This document shows, piece after piece, positions 45,437 through 54,710 of a stretch of DNA of 64,000 nucleotides. Under the pieces are notes generated by a model that was given only the letters and a program-made list of their open reading frames with translations, was not told where the DNA came from and ran no database searches. Position 1 is the stretch's first letter. Each line of letters opens with the position of its first letter. The position numbers were made by a program, and so were the translations under genes. This DNA is from Metabacillus niabensis (GTDB lineage: Bacteria > Bacillota > Bacilli > Bacillales > Bacillaceae). Location of the stretch: contig NZ_JAIVLH010000001.1 of the NCBI RefSeq assembly GCF_020524345.1, forward strand, positions 248,001 to 312,000, written 5' to 3'.

Positions 45437-45491
45437 AAATAGCTGTCTATAGGATTTGATAATTACACAAGGATAATCAGGCTAAAAACAA

Positions 45492-45531
45492 AAAGCACAA
45501 CCAGCAGCCATCAAGCCGCCGATCATGCTTT
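45492..45531 (-). terminator. intrinsic terminator of sinR
   Basis: On the minus strand AAAGCA and TGCTTT close a long, mostly paired hairpin that includes GGCGGC and GCTGCT, followed by TTTTGTTTTT. It overlaps the sinR stop codon. Confidence 0.75.
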
Positions 45532-45865
45532 ATTTATCATTCTCATTCTGTAATCTCCACTTATTAAATTCCAAAAACTCTCTAAACTGCTCCTTAGATA
45601 CACCTGATTTCATTGCATCTTGGACCAGTTTTGTCCATTCTAAATCGAGCTCTTCTGGGTCGGTTTCGTTTTGTTCATTTAGAAGAGTGTTTACTGATAC
45701 ACCAAGAACAGATGAGACTTTTTCTAGAAATTGCACAGAAGGATTTGACTGGAGATTTCGCTCAATCGAACTTAGGTAGGATTTTGCGACTCCTGCTCGT
45801 TCTGCTAGTTCAGACAGTGATAGATTTTTTTGTGTGCGATATTTTTTTATTCTCGGACCAATCAC
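45530..45865 (-). CDS. sinR: SinR, master biofilm repressor
   Basis: A 111-residue XRE-family repressor. The HTH domain (residues 1-65) contains SLSELAERAGVAKSYLSSIERNLQSNPSVQFLEKV, essentially the B. subtilis SinR sequence, and the C-terminal domain LEWTKLVQDAMKSGVSKEQFREFLEFNKW is the part bound by SinI. It binds GTTCTYT sites; many such sites lie in this window. Order sinI-sinR next to yqhG is as in B. subtilis, but tasA is absent downstream. It has its own promoter with an extended -10. Confidence 0.95.
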   Translation of the reverse strand: MIGPRIKKYRTQKNLSLSELAERAGVAKSYLSSIERNLQSNPSVQFLEKVSSVLGVSVNTLLNEQNETDPEELDLEWTKLVQDAMKSGVSKEQFREFLEFNKWRLQNENDK

Positions 45866-45891
45866 GTCAAGTCACCTTCCTTAATGAAGCC

Positions 45892-45900
45892 ATTATAACA
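45892..45900 (-). promoter_or_regulatory. sinR promoter (extended -10)
   Basis: On the minus strand TGTTATAAT lies 27 bases before the sinR start, giving sinR constitutive expression separate from sinI, as in B. subtilis. The -35 is weak. Confidence 0.55.
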
Positions 45901-45966
45901 TATAAAGAAGGGTTTGTTTTATATGCAGAACACAAAAACAAAAAAATTTACAATTACTTAATACTA

Positions 45967-46116
45967 TTATGATGATTTTAAAACAGCATCTGACTTTTTG
46001 GATAAGAACTCTTTAATCTCTTCTACACTGATTCCTAGTTCAAGTGCCTCTAATATGAGCTCAACCCATTCTTGATCTAGCTGCCCATCGTGTGTGATTC
46101 CTTTAATTATTCCCAT
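45967..46116 (-). CDS. sinI: SinI, SinR antirepressor
   Basis: A 49-residue protein with the SinI core LDQEWVELILEALELGISVEEIKEFLSKK. It binds SinR and takes it off its operators, allowing matrix genes to be expressed. AGGAGG lies nine bases upstream of the ATG. This ribosome-binding site is partly covered by a hairpin that shares bases with the c-di-GMP riboswitch immediately upstream, so translation is probably ligand-controlled. It is followed by sinR on the same strand. Confidence 0.92.
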   Translation of the reverse strand: MGIIKGITHDGQLDQEWVELILEALELGISVEEIKEFLSKKSDAVLKSS

Positions 46117-46128
46117 TATTTTTTTCCT

Positions 46129-46230
46129 CCTAAAATACTAATCTGTATTTCAGGCAGCCCAGCCGTCTTAGTTGTCAACCTGAAGACCCGTGACTTTGCG
46201 TCCCTACTTTTCAATAGGTTTGCCTTTGTA
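46129..46230 (-). promoter_or_regulatory. cyclic-di-GMP-I (GEMM-I) riboswitch in the sinI leader
   Basis: Read on the minus strand, the aptamer shows AGGCAAACC, a CCTATT-GAAA-AGTAGG hairpin with a GNRA loop, the invariant GACGCAAAG, a second arm GTCTT...AAGAC, and closure GGGCTGCC. These are the hallmarks of the GEMM-I c-di-GMP aptamer. P1 pairs AGGCA with TGCCT. A ten-base-pair hairpin CCTGAAATAC/GTATTTTAGG then covers the first three bases of the sinI AGGAGG. Its left arm shares CCT with P1, so ligand-bound P1 should free the site: a predicted ON switch. Confidence 0.87.
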
Positions 46231-46348
46231 CTGATTAAGTTGGCATCAATTGTTAATATTATATTTCTATTGTCCTTTATTTATGTATAACTATTTAACT
46301 ATTGACAATGTTTATTATAAAAGAGAACTGTTATCAATGTCTGCAGAA

Positions 46349-46502
46349 CTTTGTCGACGAAATAAATTTTTTTCATTTATCTGTAATTTTTACAATGAAT
46401 TTACAAACGTAAGTGGGAAGTATAGTTTTTATATGTTTTTCTTACATGAAATTTACAAAAAATTAATAAAGAAAAGAAATGATAAAAATTAAATTTGTCG
46501 AA
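46349..46502. promoter_or_regulatory. possible Spo0A boxes upstream of sinI
   Basis: TTTGTCGACGAAA (46350-46362) and TTTGTCGAAC (46494-46503) resemble the Spo0A box TTTGTCGAA. They lie upstream of the sinI riboswitch, and B. subtilis sinI is Spo0A-activated. Distance to the unknown start-point and the short motif make this tentative. An AGAGAAC half-site (46322) is also present. The rest of the 320-base leader region shows nothing more. Confidence 0.4.
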
Positions 46503-46555
46503 CGAAAATTCCATTTTCATCATTTGTGTTTCTCCTAAGTAATTTGTATCATTAC

Positions 46556-47356
46556 TTAGGAGTTCAACATTCCTTCAGGAGTCAAATAAAAGATGCCGCC
46601 ATTTTGAATGGAAATATGGATTTGTGGTTCATACAACTCTTGTAATGCTTGTTTTTCAACTTCGTAGCATTCGGGTTTTTCTTCAAGATCTTCGTAAAAA
46701 TGATTTAATAGTTCTAAATCTTTGTTCCATCTTTCCCGCGCTTTGTCTGCCCAGGTATGATCGTGATTGTGTATATCTTGTAATATGAATTGTTCAATCC
46801 GTTTTAACCCGCTTTGTGGCTTTATGAGAGGTGTCATGGTAAAGCAAAGGTCTGGAATTTTTGGTGTTAACTCCAATTTTTCAAGTTTTTCTTGGAAATT
46901 TTCGACTAGCACTCCACTTACTAAGTGTAACCCGATGGAATAGAGTTGATCTTTTTTCATATCACATTGATAGGAAACCATGATATTGACTCCGATCCAG
47001 GGGTGGAGGGGAACATTTCCTCCATGTGGTTTGACGTACTCAAAAAGTCTAATATAGCTTCCTAGCTCTTTTGTCGCATGAAAAATTTGGTGAAGGCGAG
47101 GGGCTCCAAAGTGCATAACCTCACCTTTTAGGTCTTTTGGTGCACGATTCTGGTCTGTGATGAGCGTAAGCTTCATTGGGTTTGGGACCCCGTTTGTTTT
47201 TTCAAGGTAATGCCAGTAAAAAGGTCTGTTCATTAATAGCTTATCCATTTCAATTGTAAGTTGTACAGTTATATATCCTTCTTTGTTTTCAAGAACTTCA
47301 CAGGAGTTGGATGTGAAAAAACTTTCTAAAAAGTGATGAATTTGCTCTTGTTGCAT
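46556..47356 (-). CDS. yqhG: YqhG family protein
   Basis: A 266-residue cytosolic protein matching YqhG by position (between sinI and the yqhH helicase) and length. The sequence has HPWIGVNIMVSYQCDMKKDQLYSIGLHLVSG in its middle and several short amphipathic helices. No enzymatic motif is evident. It lies 15 bases after yqhH on the same strand, so the two are co-transcribed. Confidence 0.85.
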   Translation of the reverse strand: MQQEQIHHFLESFFTSNSCEVLENKEGYITVQLTIEMDKLLMNRPFYWHYLEKTNGVPNPMKLTLITDQNRAPKDLKGEVMHFGAPRLHQIFHATKELGSYIRLFEYVKPHGGNVPLHPWIGVNIMVSYQCDMKKDQLYSIGLHLVSGVLVENFQEKLEKLELTPKIPDLCFTMTPLIKPQSGLKRIEQFILQDIHNHDHTWADKARERWNKDLELLNHFYEDLEEKPECYEVEKQALQELYEPQIHISIQNGGIFYLTPEGMLNS

Positions 47357-47371
47357 ACTTTAGCCGCCTTT

Positions 47372-49057
47372 CTACTTATCTCCGCTTGCTGCTTTACGTT
47401 GTTCTTGTGAAGCTTGAGCATAATCAAGAATTGATGTTAAGTTCTCCATTTTAATTTTCATTTCTCTGTCATTTTTTGAGTGATACATAATGTCTTGTAT
47501 ATGTTCTTCGAAGTTTTTTATTTCTAATCGAGTGAGAATTTCATCAAGGTCACCAATGACTTTTTCAAATAAATGTATTTTGTCATATAAAAGAGTTAAT
47601 ATATGTTCTTCAACCGTGTTTTTAGTTGCCATATTGTATATGTTAACGTCTTGTTCTTGTCCTAAACGGTGGATACGGCCAATTCGTTGTTCTAATCGCA
47701 TTGGGTTCCATGGTAAATCATAATTGATAATATTATGACAAAATTGAAGGTTGATTCCTTCACCACCGGCTTCTGTTGCAATCAGTACTTGAACACGATT
47801 TTTAAAGAGTTCCTTCATCCAATCTTTTTTTCCTCTTTTAAAGCCCCCACGAAAAGGGACAGATGTAATGCCATGCTGCTGAAGAAACCACTGTAAATAA
47901 AATTGTGTTGCACGGTATTCAGTGAAAATAATGACTTTATCATCCAGTTGCTTAATCAACTCTACTACCTTCAATGCTTTTGAGTTTTGAGTAACACCGT
48001 CAATGGCCATCATAATTTCTTTCATCACATTATTAGGAAGGACTGATTCCTCTTCCTCGGGCCGATCAAGCATTTTTTTTAGCGTCATATAGACTGCTTC
48101 GCGGCTACTGCAGGCTTCTCGCTGTAAGGTCATGATGGAGAAGGTGTTTGCAGCATATTGAGACGATGACTTTAGTGCAGTGATTGTGTCATAAAGATGT
48201 TGTTCAGTTTCAGAAAATTCGATCGGCACTGTTTCAACATTGCGCTTTGGCCAATCAATACCTGTGTCACCGCGTCGATTTCGAATCATAACCTTATTAA
48301 TGAGCTCGCGTAATTGCTCATGGTCTTCGATTGAACGTTCCTTCGCAGAAAAAACATCTGAAAAATACGCTTCGTTTCCGAGATGACCCGGCTTTAATAA
48401 AGATACTAAATTAAAAATTTCTTCTACTCTATTTTGAACAGGGGTTGCTGTTAATAGTAAACAATATTTCTTCTTTAAATTTTGAACAAATTCATAGTTT
48501 TTTGTTTTATTATTTTTTAGCTTGTGTGCCTCATCAATAATGACTAAATCATAGTTCTGGTTATAGACAATGTCTCGATGTGGGCTTCTTTTTGCTGTAT
48601 CAATAGACGAAACAACAACATCACATGCTTCCCATACATAGCTTTTCTTTTGTTCTACAGCAGGGATAAAGAATTTTTCATTTAATTCACGGGCCCATTG
48701 GGAAACAAGTGATGCCGGGACGAGAATGAGTACTTTTTTGACCAATCCCCGAATCATATATTCTTTTAAAATGAGACCTGCTTCAATTGTTTTTCCTAAC
48801 CCGACTTCATCAGCAAGGATCGCTTTTCCATTCATGTGTTCAACGACACGTTGTGCTACCTCCAACTGATGAGGAAGAGGTGTAAAATGTGGCAAGTGTT
48901 TAGGGGCTTGTAAGCCTTCAAATGATGATACTTGTGTGTGTGTTTGTACTTCATAGGCAAGCTTATACAACTCCCAATTTGACCATGGACCATCATTGTC
49001 TAATTTTTCTAGAAATCCATTCTGCCAGGAAGAATCGAAGTTCGTCTTTATATTCAT
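47372..49057 (-). CDS. yqhH: YqhH, SNF2-family helicase-like ATPase
   Basis: A 561-residue Swi2/Snf2-type DNA translocase. Motif I is DEVGLGKTIEAG near residue 84, motif Ia LVPASLVSQW, motif II VIIDEAHKLKN, motif III LLLTATPVQN, motif V ATEAGGEGINLQFC and motif VI RLEQRIGRIHRLGQ. RapA-like relatives act on nucleic acid or RNA polymerase complexes. It overlaps nothing and is first of the yqhH-yqhG operon, transcribed away from gcvT. Confidence 0.93.
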   Translation of the reverse strand: MNIKTNFDSSWQNGFLEKLDNDGPWSNWELYKLAYEVQTHTQVSSFEGLQAPKHLPHFTPLPHQLEVAQRVVEHMNGKAILADEVGLGKTIEAGLILKEYMIRGLVKKVLILVPASLVSQWARELNEKFFIPAVEQKKSYVWEACDVVVSSIDTAKRSPHRDIVYNQNYDLVIIDEAHKLKNNKTKNYEFVQNLKKKYCLLLTATPVQNRVEEIFNLVSLLKPGHLGNEAYFSDVFSAKERSIEDHEQLRELINKVMIRNRRGDTGIDWPKRNVETVPIEFSETEQHLYDTITALKSSSQYAANTFSIMTLQREACSSREAVYMTLKKMLDRPEEEESVLPNNVMKEIMMAIDGVTQNSKALKVVELIKQLDDKVIIFTEYRATQFYLQWFLQQHGITSVPFRGGFKRGKKDWMKELFKNRVQVLIATEAGGEGINLQFCHNIINYDLPWNPMRLEQRIGRIHRLGQEQDVNIYNMATKNTVEEHILTLLYDKIHLFEKVIGDLDEILTRLEIKNFEEHIQDIMYHSKNDREMKIKMENLTSILDYAQASQEQRKAASGDK

Positions 49058-49379
49058 TGTAAAGACAGTCCTTTCGTGATAATTACTTATTTAGAATGTT
49101 CACGATTTTTCTTGTAATATGTGAAAAATAATATAAAAATATGAATTGATCGATAAAAACCGAACGTTTAACTTAAAAATAATTTTAATGTTAAGATAAA
49201 AAATGATTGTCGAAAGTCTGCTCACATGGTAGGATGTTAGTAAGAAAGTTCATCATTTTCATATCTTTCAGTCAGCTTAACGCTTTCATTCGGTATAAAA
49301 TGCTGATGTTTAAAATGTCAAATGTCATAATTCAGGTTTTAGTAGTATAACCAACACAAAAACAAAATATGTGCGGATG
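49058..49379. other. divergent promoter gap yqhH / gcvT
   Basis: A 320-base A/T-rich region between divergent genes. It must contain the promoters of yqhH and of the gcv leader. I see a possible -10 TATAAC near 49350 for the gcv transcript but no convincing -35, and no gene. Confidence 0.4.
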
Positions 49380-49600
49380 AGAATAAGGGGAGAGACTATA
49401 GCTAAAGTATAGCGCCGAAGGAGCAAACAATTGTGTGAATCTCTCAGGCAAAAAGACTCTTATTTGACGCGACTCTGGAGAGTGTTTGCGTGAGTTCACG
49501 TAAACTACCAAAGGGGAAAGCCGTATGGGGTGGTAGATGTCTCTTTACAAGACATCTATTAGCATGCATAAGGTAAACTTTCAGGTGAAAAGGACAGAGA
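49380..49600 (+). promoter_or_regulatory. tandem glycine riboswitch
   Basis: Two glycine aptamers in a row. The first has GGGGAGAGACT, GCGCCGAAGGAGCAA and CTCTCAGGCAAAAAGAC. The second has CTGGAGAGTG, ACCAAAGGGGAAAGCC and CTTTCAGGTGAAAAGGACAGAG. It precedes the glycine-cleavage operon, the usual target: glycine binding prevents the terminator and turns on glycine breakdown. Confidence 0.95.
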
Positions 49601-49638
49601 CTTCCATTATGTAATTGGGAGTGCTATGTCCTTTTTTT
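49588..49638 (+). terminator. glycine riboswitch terminator
   Basis: AAGGACA pairs with TGTCCTT across a loop with an internal TTCC/GGGA pairing, followed by TTTTTT. The left arm overlaps the end of the second aptamer, as needed for switching. Confidence 0.8.
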
Positions 49639-49673
49639 GATGCCATTTTTTAAAAACGGAAGGAGTAGTCCAC

Positions 49674-50774
49674 ATGTCAGAACTACATCGAACACCTTTA
49701 TTCGATCTTTATAAAGAGTATGGTGCCAAGACAATTGATTTTGGAGGCTGGGATTTACCTGTTCAATTTACTTCTATTAAGGATGAACATGAAGCAGTTC
49801 GAACAAAAGCAGGGTTATTTGACGTATCCCATATGGGAGAGGTCGAGGTTCGAGGTGAAGATAGTTTAGCTTTTTTACAAAAGGTTGTCACAAATGATGT
49901 GTCTCTTCTTAAGGCTGGCGACGCTCAATATACAGCTATGTGCTATGAAGATGGTGGAACAGTGGACGATTTACTTATCTATAAAAAAGCTGAAAATGAT
50001 TATTTACTAGTGATTAATGCTTCGAACATCGAAAAAGATCTTGAGTGGCTACTATTCAATAAGAATGGAAATGTCTCAATCGAAAACAAATCAGAAGAAT
50101 ATGCACTACTTGCTCTGCAAGGGCCAGCTGCTGAAGATGTTCTCCAAACATTAACTGATACTGACCTATCTGAGATCAAGTTCTTTAAGTTTAAGAATGG
50201 TATAAAAGTTGCCGGTGTTGATGTGCTAATTTCAAGAACAGGTTATACAGGTGAGGATGGGTTTGAGCTATATTGTGATTCAAATAATGCTGTGACGTTA
50301 TGGAAAAACATCCTTGAGGCAGGCAAAAATAAAGGAGTTATACCATGTGGACTTGGTGCTAGAGATACATTGCGATTTGAAGCAGCGTTACCTTTATATG
50401 GCCAAGAGCTATCAAAAGATATTACACCGATAGAAGCGGGTATTGGATTTGCGGTGAAAACGAACAAAGAAGCAGAGTTTAACGGAAAAGCCGTTTTAAT
50501 GAAGCAAAAGGAAAAGGGAACAGCTCGTAAGTTAATTGGAATTGAGTTGTTGGAAAAAGGGATTCCACGCCATGGCTACGAGGTTTTTGCAGAAGATGAA
50601 TTAATAGGTGTTGTCACAACAGGAACTCAATCACCGACTTTAAAGAAGAATATTGGTTTAGCTCTACTAAAATCTGAATTTACACAACTAGGTACAGAGA
50701 TCGAAGTGCAAATAAGGAAAAAACGATTAAAGGCTAAAGTGATTGCCACACCTTTTTATAAAAGATCCAAATAA
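49674..50774 (+). CDS. gcvT: Glycine cleavage T-protein (aminomethyltransferase)
   Basis: A 366-residue tetrahydrofolate-dependent aminomethyltransferase that takes the methylene group from lipoyl-GcvH and releases ammonia. Motifs [13 protein letters not shown] near residue 46, the folate-site Asp in ALQGPAAED-type context, [13 protein letters not shown] and the [20 protein letters not shown] segment are typical. GGAAGGAG precedes the ATG. First gene of gcvT-gcvPA-gcvPB. Confidence 0.96.
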   Translation: MSELHRTPLFDLYKEYGAKTIDFGGWDLPVQFTSIKDEHEAVRTKAGLFDVSHMGEVEVRGEDSLAFLQKVVTNDVSLLKAGDAQYTAMCYEDGGTVDDLLIYKKAENDYLLVINASNIEKDLEWLLFNKNGNVSIENKSEEYALLALQGPAAEDVLQTLTDTDLSEIKFFKFKNGIKVAGVDVLISRTGYTGEDGFELYCDSNNAVTLWKNILEAGKNKGVIPCGLGARDTLRFEAALPLYGQELSKDITPIEAGIGFAVKTNKEAEFNGKAVLMKQKEKGTARKLIGIELLEKGIPRHGYEVFAEDELIGVVTTGTQSPTLKKNIGLALLKSEFTQLGTEIEVQIRKKRLKAKVIATPFYKRSK

Positions 50775-50822
50775 TTATGCTAACTTATATATCCGTATGG
50801 AATCTGAGAGGAGATTTTAGCT

Positions 50823-52169
50823 ATGAATCATCGTTACCTACCAATGACAGATCAAGACAAGCAGGAAATGCTTCAAGTAATTGGTGTTCAATCAGTAGAT
50901 GAGCTTTTTCAGGATATTCCTGAGAGTGTTCGTTTTAAGGGAGAGTATAAGATTAAACAAGCAAAATCTGAAACAGAGCTCCTTAAAGAATTATCACAAC
51001 TTGCAGCAAAAAATAAAGATTTACGCAAGAATGCTTCATTCCTAGGTGCAGGAGTTTATGATCATTACATGCCAATTATTGTCGATCATGTGATATCCCG
51101 CTCGGAATTTTACACGGCGTATACTCCTTATCAACCTGAGATTTCTCAAGGTGAACTACAGGCAATCTTTGAATTTCAAACGATGATTTGTGAGCTAACC
51201 GGAATGGATGTGGCGAACTCATCTATGTATGATGGAGGAACAGCATTGGCTGAAGCAGCAATGCTTGCAGCAGGACAAACCAAAAAGAAGAAAGTCATTA
51301 TTTCGAAGGCTGTTAATCCGGAAACACGTGATGTGGTAAAGACATATGCGGCAGGTCAATACATTGAAGTGATCGAAATTCCTGTTAAAAACGGTGTAAC
51401 AGATATAGAAGCATTAAAGCAAGAAATGGATGAGGATGTAGCAGCGGTTTTAGTTCAATATCCAAACTTTTTTGGTTCTATTGAGCCATTAAAAGAAATT
51501 GAGCCGGTTGCACATACTGGCAAAAGTATGTTTATTGTTTCATCAAACCCTCTTGCTTTAGGTGCATTAACTCCTCCGGGAGCGTTTGGTGCTGATATTG
51601 TTGCAGGTGATGCACAACCATTTGGAATTCCTACAGCATTTGGAGGGCCACATTGCGGTTATTTTGCTGTAACAACGAAATTATTACGTAAAGTTCCAGG
51701 CAGACTTGTCGGTCAAACAACAGATGAAAACGGAAAACGCGGGTTTGTTTTAACACTTCAAGCACGTGAACAGCATATTCGACGAGATAAAGCGACTTCT
51801 AATATATGTTCAAATCAGGCGTTAAATGCTCTTGCTGCCTCTGTCGCTATGACAGCCTTAGGGAAACAAGGTGTTAAAGAAATGGCGATTCAAAATATCC
51901 AAAAAGCAAACTATGCAAAAAGAGCCTGTTTAAAAGCTGGTTTAGAGATTCCATTTGATCAACCAATTTTTAATGAGTTTGTTGTAAAGCTTTCTAAACC
52001 GGTTTCAGAGGTAAACAAACAGCTTTTAAAAAAGGGCATCATCGGTGGATTTGATTTAGGGAAAGTCGATCCTGAACTTGAAAATCATATGCTGATTGCG
52101 GTGACAGAGCTGAGAACAAAGGACGAAATTGACACACTTGTGAAGGAATTGGGGGATGACAATGAGTAA
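50823..52169 (+). CDS. gcvPA: Glycine dehydrogenase (decarboxylating) subunit 1
   Basis: A 448-residue N-terminal half of the split P-protein, which decarboxylates glycine with PLP and passes the aminomethyl group to lipoyl-GcvH. [15 protein letters not shown] start, [23 protein letters not shown], and [20 protein letters not shown] are characteristic. The PLP lysine is in the partner subunit. GAGAGGAG precedes the ATG. The end overlaps gcvPB by eight bases. Confidence 0.96.
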   Translation: MNHRYLPMTDQDKQEMLQVIGVQSVDELFQDIPESVRFKGEYKIKQAKSETELLKELSQLAAKNKDLRKNASFLGAGVYDHYMPIIVDHVISRSEFYTAYTPYQPEISQGELQAIFEFQTMICELTGMDVANSSMYDGGTALAEAAMLAAGQTKKKKVIISKAVNPETRDVVKTYAAGQYIEVIEIPVKNGVTDIEALKQEMDEDVAAVLVQYPNFFGSIEPLKEIEPVAHTGKSMFIVSSNPLALGALTPPGAFGADIVAGDAQPFGIPTAFGGPHCGYFAVTTKLLRKVPGRLVGQTTDENGKRGFVLTLQAREQHIRRDKATSNICSNQALNALAASVAMTALGKQGVKEMAIQNIQKANYAKRACLKAGLEIPFDQPIFNEFVVKLSKPVSEVNKQLLKKGIIGGFDLGKVDPELENHMLIAVTELRTKDEIDTLVKELGDDNE

Positions 52170-53619
52170 TCAAGATCAAGCATTAATCTTTGAATTAAGC
52201 AAAGAAGGACGTATTGGGTATAGCTTACCAGAGCTTGAAGTCGATGAATTGTCGTTAGATGAACTAATTCCTGCTGATTATATTCGTACAGAAGAGGCAT
52301 TGCTCCCTGAAGTGTCAGAGCTGGATATTATGAGACACTACACAGCTTTATCGAAGCGGAACCATGGAGTTGATTCCGGTTTTTACCCATTAGGTTCATG
52401 CACGATGAAATATAACCCTAAAATCAATGAAAATGTTGCGCGAATTGCAGGTCTTGCACATATCCACCCTCTACAGGACGAGTCAACAGTACAGGGAGCA
52501 ATGGAGTTGCTATTTGATCTACAGGAGCATTTAAAAGAAATTACGGGAATGGATGAAGTTACTCTTCAACCTGCGGCAGGTGCTCATGGGGAGTGGACTG
52601 GTCTTATGATGATTCGTGCCTACCATGAAGCAAACAATGATACGAAACGAACAAAGGTCATTGTTCCTGACTCAGCACATGGTACCAATCCAGCATCTGC
52701 TACGGTAGCTGGTTTTGAAACAATTACAGTTAAGTCAGATGAAAATGGATTAGTGGATTTGGAGGATTTACGCCGTGTAGTTGATGATCAGACGGCTGCA
52801 TTAATGTTAACAAACCCAAATACGCTGGGATTATTTGAAGCGCACATTTTAGAAATGGCCCAAATTGTTCATGATGCCGGTGGTAAGCTTTATTATGATG
52901 GAGCTAACTTAAATGCTGTTTTAAGTAAAGCAAGACCAGGAGATATGGGATTTGACGTTGTTCACCTTAATCTTCATAAAACATTTACAGGTCCTCACGG
53001 TGGTGGTGGTCCTGGTTCTGGTCCGGTTGGTGTAAAAGCTGATTTAATCCCATACTTGCCGAAGCCGGTATTAATAAAGACAGAAGAAGGCTATCATTTT
53101 GATTACAACCGTCCTCAATCAATCGGTCGGGTAAAGCCATTTTACGGAAACTTTGGGATCAATGTTCGAGCATATACGTACATCCGTACAATGGGACCTG
53201 ACGGCTTAAAGGCGGTAACAGAATTTGCTGTGTTAAATGCGAACTATATGATGCGCCGTCTCGCACCATATTATGACCTTCCATTTAATCAGCATTGTAA
53301 ACATGAGTTTGTTTTATCAGGTAGACACCAGAAGAAATTAGGTGTTCGCACACTTGATATTGCAAAGAGATTACTCGACTTTGGTTACCATCCTCCAACC
53401 ATTTATTTCCCGTTAAATGTTGAGGAATGTATCATGATCGAACCAACCGAAACAGAATCAAAAGAAACGCTTGATGCATTTGTTGATGCAATGATTCAGA
53501 TCGCAAAAGAAGCAGAAGAAACACCAGAAGTAGTACAGGAAGCACCACATACAACTGTCGTAAAAAGACTGGATGAAACAACTGCAGCGAGAAAGCCAAT
53601 CTTAAAATATCAGCGATAA
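52162..53619 (+). CDS. gcvPB: Glycine dehydrogenase (decarboxylating) subunit 2
   Basis: A 485-residue C-terminal half of the P-protein. The PLP-binding Lys273 lies in [17 protein letters not shown], and [11 protein letters not shown]-type motif [12 protein letters not shown] near residue 170 binds the cofactor. I use the second of two near-adjacent ATGs because GGGGG lies seven bases upstream of it. Together with gcvT it forms the glycine-cleavage operon; gcvH is not in this window, but lipM, which feeds lipoyl groups to GcvH, is nearby. Confidence 0.95.
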   Translation: MSNQDQALIFELSKEGRIGYSLPELEVDELSLDELIPADYIRTEEALLPEVSELDIMRHYTALSKRNHGVDSGFYPLGSCTMKYNPKINENVARIAGLAHIHPLQDESTVQGAMELLFDLQEHLKEITGMDEVTLQPAAGAHGEWTGLMMIRAYHEANNDTKRTKVIVPDSAHGTNPASATVAGFETITVKSDENGLVDLEDLRRVVDDQTAALMLTNPNTLGLFEAHILEMAQIVHDAGGKLYYDGANLNAVLSKARPGDMGFDVVHLNLHKTFTGPHGGGGPGSGPVGVKADLIPYLPKPVLIKTEEGYHFDYNRPQSIGRVKPFYGNFGINVRAYTYIRTMGPDGLKAVTEFAVLNANYMMRRLAPYYDLPFNQHCKHEFVLSGRHQKKLGVRTLDIAKRLLDFGYHPPTIYFPLNVEECIMIEPTETESKETLDAFVDAMIQIAKEAEETPEVVQEAPHTTVVKRLDETTAARKPILKYQR

Positions 53620-53624
53620 ATGTG

Positions 53625-53656
53625 AAAATGACCTACTCGAATGTAGGTCATTTTTT
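53625..53656 (+). terminator. intrinsic terminator of the gcv operon
   Basis: AAAATGACCTAC and GTAGGTCATTTTTT arms with a six-base loop, directly after gcvPB. Confidence 0.92.
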
Positions 53657-53942
53657 GTCATGTTTTTCAAGTCATTATAATTTATGCGCATGTTCATTCA
53701 GACGTTTTGAGAGCTGTTCAATCTCCATTATTGATTTGAAAAGTTGCTGCATGGATGTTGCTTGATTACTTCAGAACTTACTCATTTTCCTTAATTGATT
53801 TTTCCATTTGCTTTGGTTTACTAAAGAATGTATTTAGCGGTCGTACATTGTCTTTAACATACAATTCATGCCGAAATAATAATAATCTGCAAACTTTATG
53901 ACTACTTTTTAGAACCTTTGTCGAGAGGGAGGAATTGAGTAC
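53657..53942. other. gap between gcv terminator and MerR-like gene
   Basis: No convincing gene. The minus strand has short open stretches that lack start signals. The region must carry the promoter of the MerR-like gene; GAGGGAGG at its end is that gene's ribosome-binding site. Confidence 0.4.
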
Positions 53943-54674
53943 ATGATTAGTAGAACTAGTAGTATTAAGAAAAATAGACAAAGGTTGGTGTTTAGATTGG
54001 CAGCAAAATATATAACAATTTCAAAAGCGGCCGCATTAATCGGCGAAAAAGTATTTGTGTTAAAGCAGTGGGAGGATGATTTTTGTGAGCTTATCACTAT
54101 AAAAAGAGATGAAAGAAATATGCGGTTATTTACTGGAGAAAACATTGAATTTTTTCAAAAAATTAAAGCATATAAAGATAGAAATTTAGATAATAAGACG
54201 ATTAAACAACTACTGCAGCAGCAATCCGTAAGTTCACCAATTCAAGAAAGCTTGGGTCAGGCAGAAGTTGCTGAGCTGAAAGCAACTCTGTCAAAAATTA
54301 CTTCATTTATTGAATCCAAACAAGTTCAGACTGTCTTCCAAATGGAGGATCGACTTGATTCTCTTGAGAAAAACGTGATTTCATCCGTTTCAGAGAAAAT
54401 AAGTGAAACAGCTAAATTGCAAACAGAGGTAGCACGGATTGAGTTTTCAGATCTTCAAGACATGATTACAAGTTTAGAAGTGACAGCTGAGGCGGATAGG
54501 GAGTCTTTTAAAGAAGAAGTTCATCAGGAAAGAGAAATAGCACAACGAAAAACAGATGAGCGTGAAGAGCGGTTCTTGGCGTTTGTAAGAGAGCATCAAT
54601 ACAAGCAAGAGAAAATGAAGCAAGATAAATCCGGATTAGGATTTTTAAAACAAATATTAAGCTTTGCCAGATAA
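53943..54674 (+). CDS. MerR-like HTH protein with coiled coil (DUF3967-like)
   Basis: A 243-residue protein with an N-terminal MerR-type winged HTH (about residues 23-85: YITISKAAALIGEKVFVLKQWEDDF ... RNMRLFTGENIEFFQKIKAYKDRN), a coiled-coil middle (residues 115-215) and a C-terminal basic segment (GFLKQILSFAR). This layout resembles DUF3967/RacA-like DNA-binding proteins. The ATG has a strong GAGGGAGG; a TTG at 53997 would remove 18 residues not typical of the family. Target unknown. Confidence 0.75.
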   Translation: MISRTSSIKKNRQRLVFRLAAKYITISKAAALIGEKVFVLKQWEDDFCELITIKRDERNMRLFTGENIEFFQKIKAYKDRNLDNKTIKQLLQQQSVSSPIQESLGQAEVAELKATLSKITSFIESKQVQTVFQMEDRLDSLEKNVISSVSEKISETAKLQTEVARIEFSDLQDMITSLEVTAEADRESFKEEVHQEREIAQRKTDEREERFLAFVREHQYKQEKMKQDKSGLGFLKQILSFAR

Positions 54675-54677
54675 ATG

Positions 54678-54710
54678 AGAAGGGTCGCTTTAAATCGCGA
54701 CCCTTTTTTA
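54678..54710. terminator. bidirectional intrinsic terminator
   Basis: GGGTCGC and GCGACCC arms followed by TTTTTT, between the convergent MerR-like and CNNM/CorC genes. Confidence 0.88.

Noticed and set aside
53672-53940. Short minus-strand open stretches after the gcv terminator (one ending PKQMEKSIKENE, another of 25 codons ending LNEHAHKL), possibly remnants of an old gene
   Set aside because: No ribosome-binding sites, different frames, no family recognised; too little to call a pseudogene.
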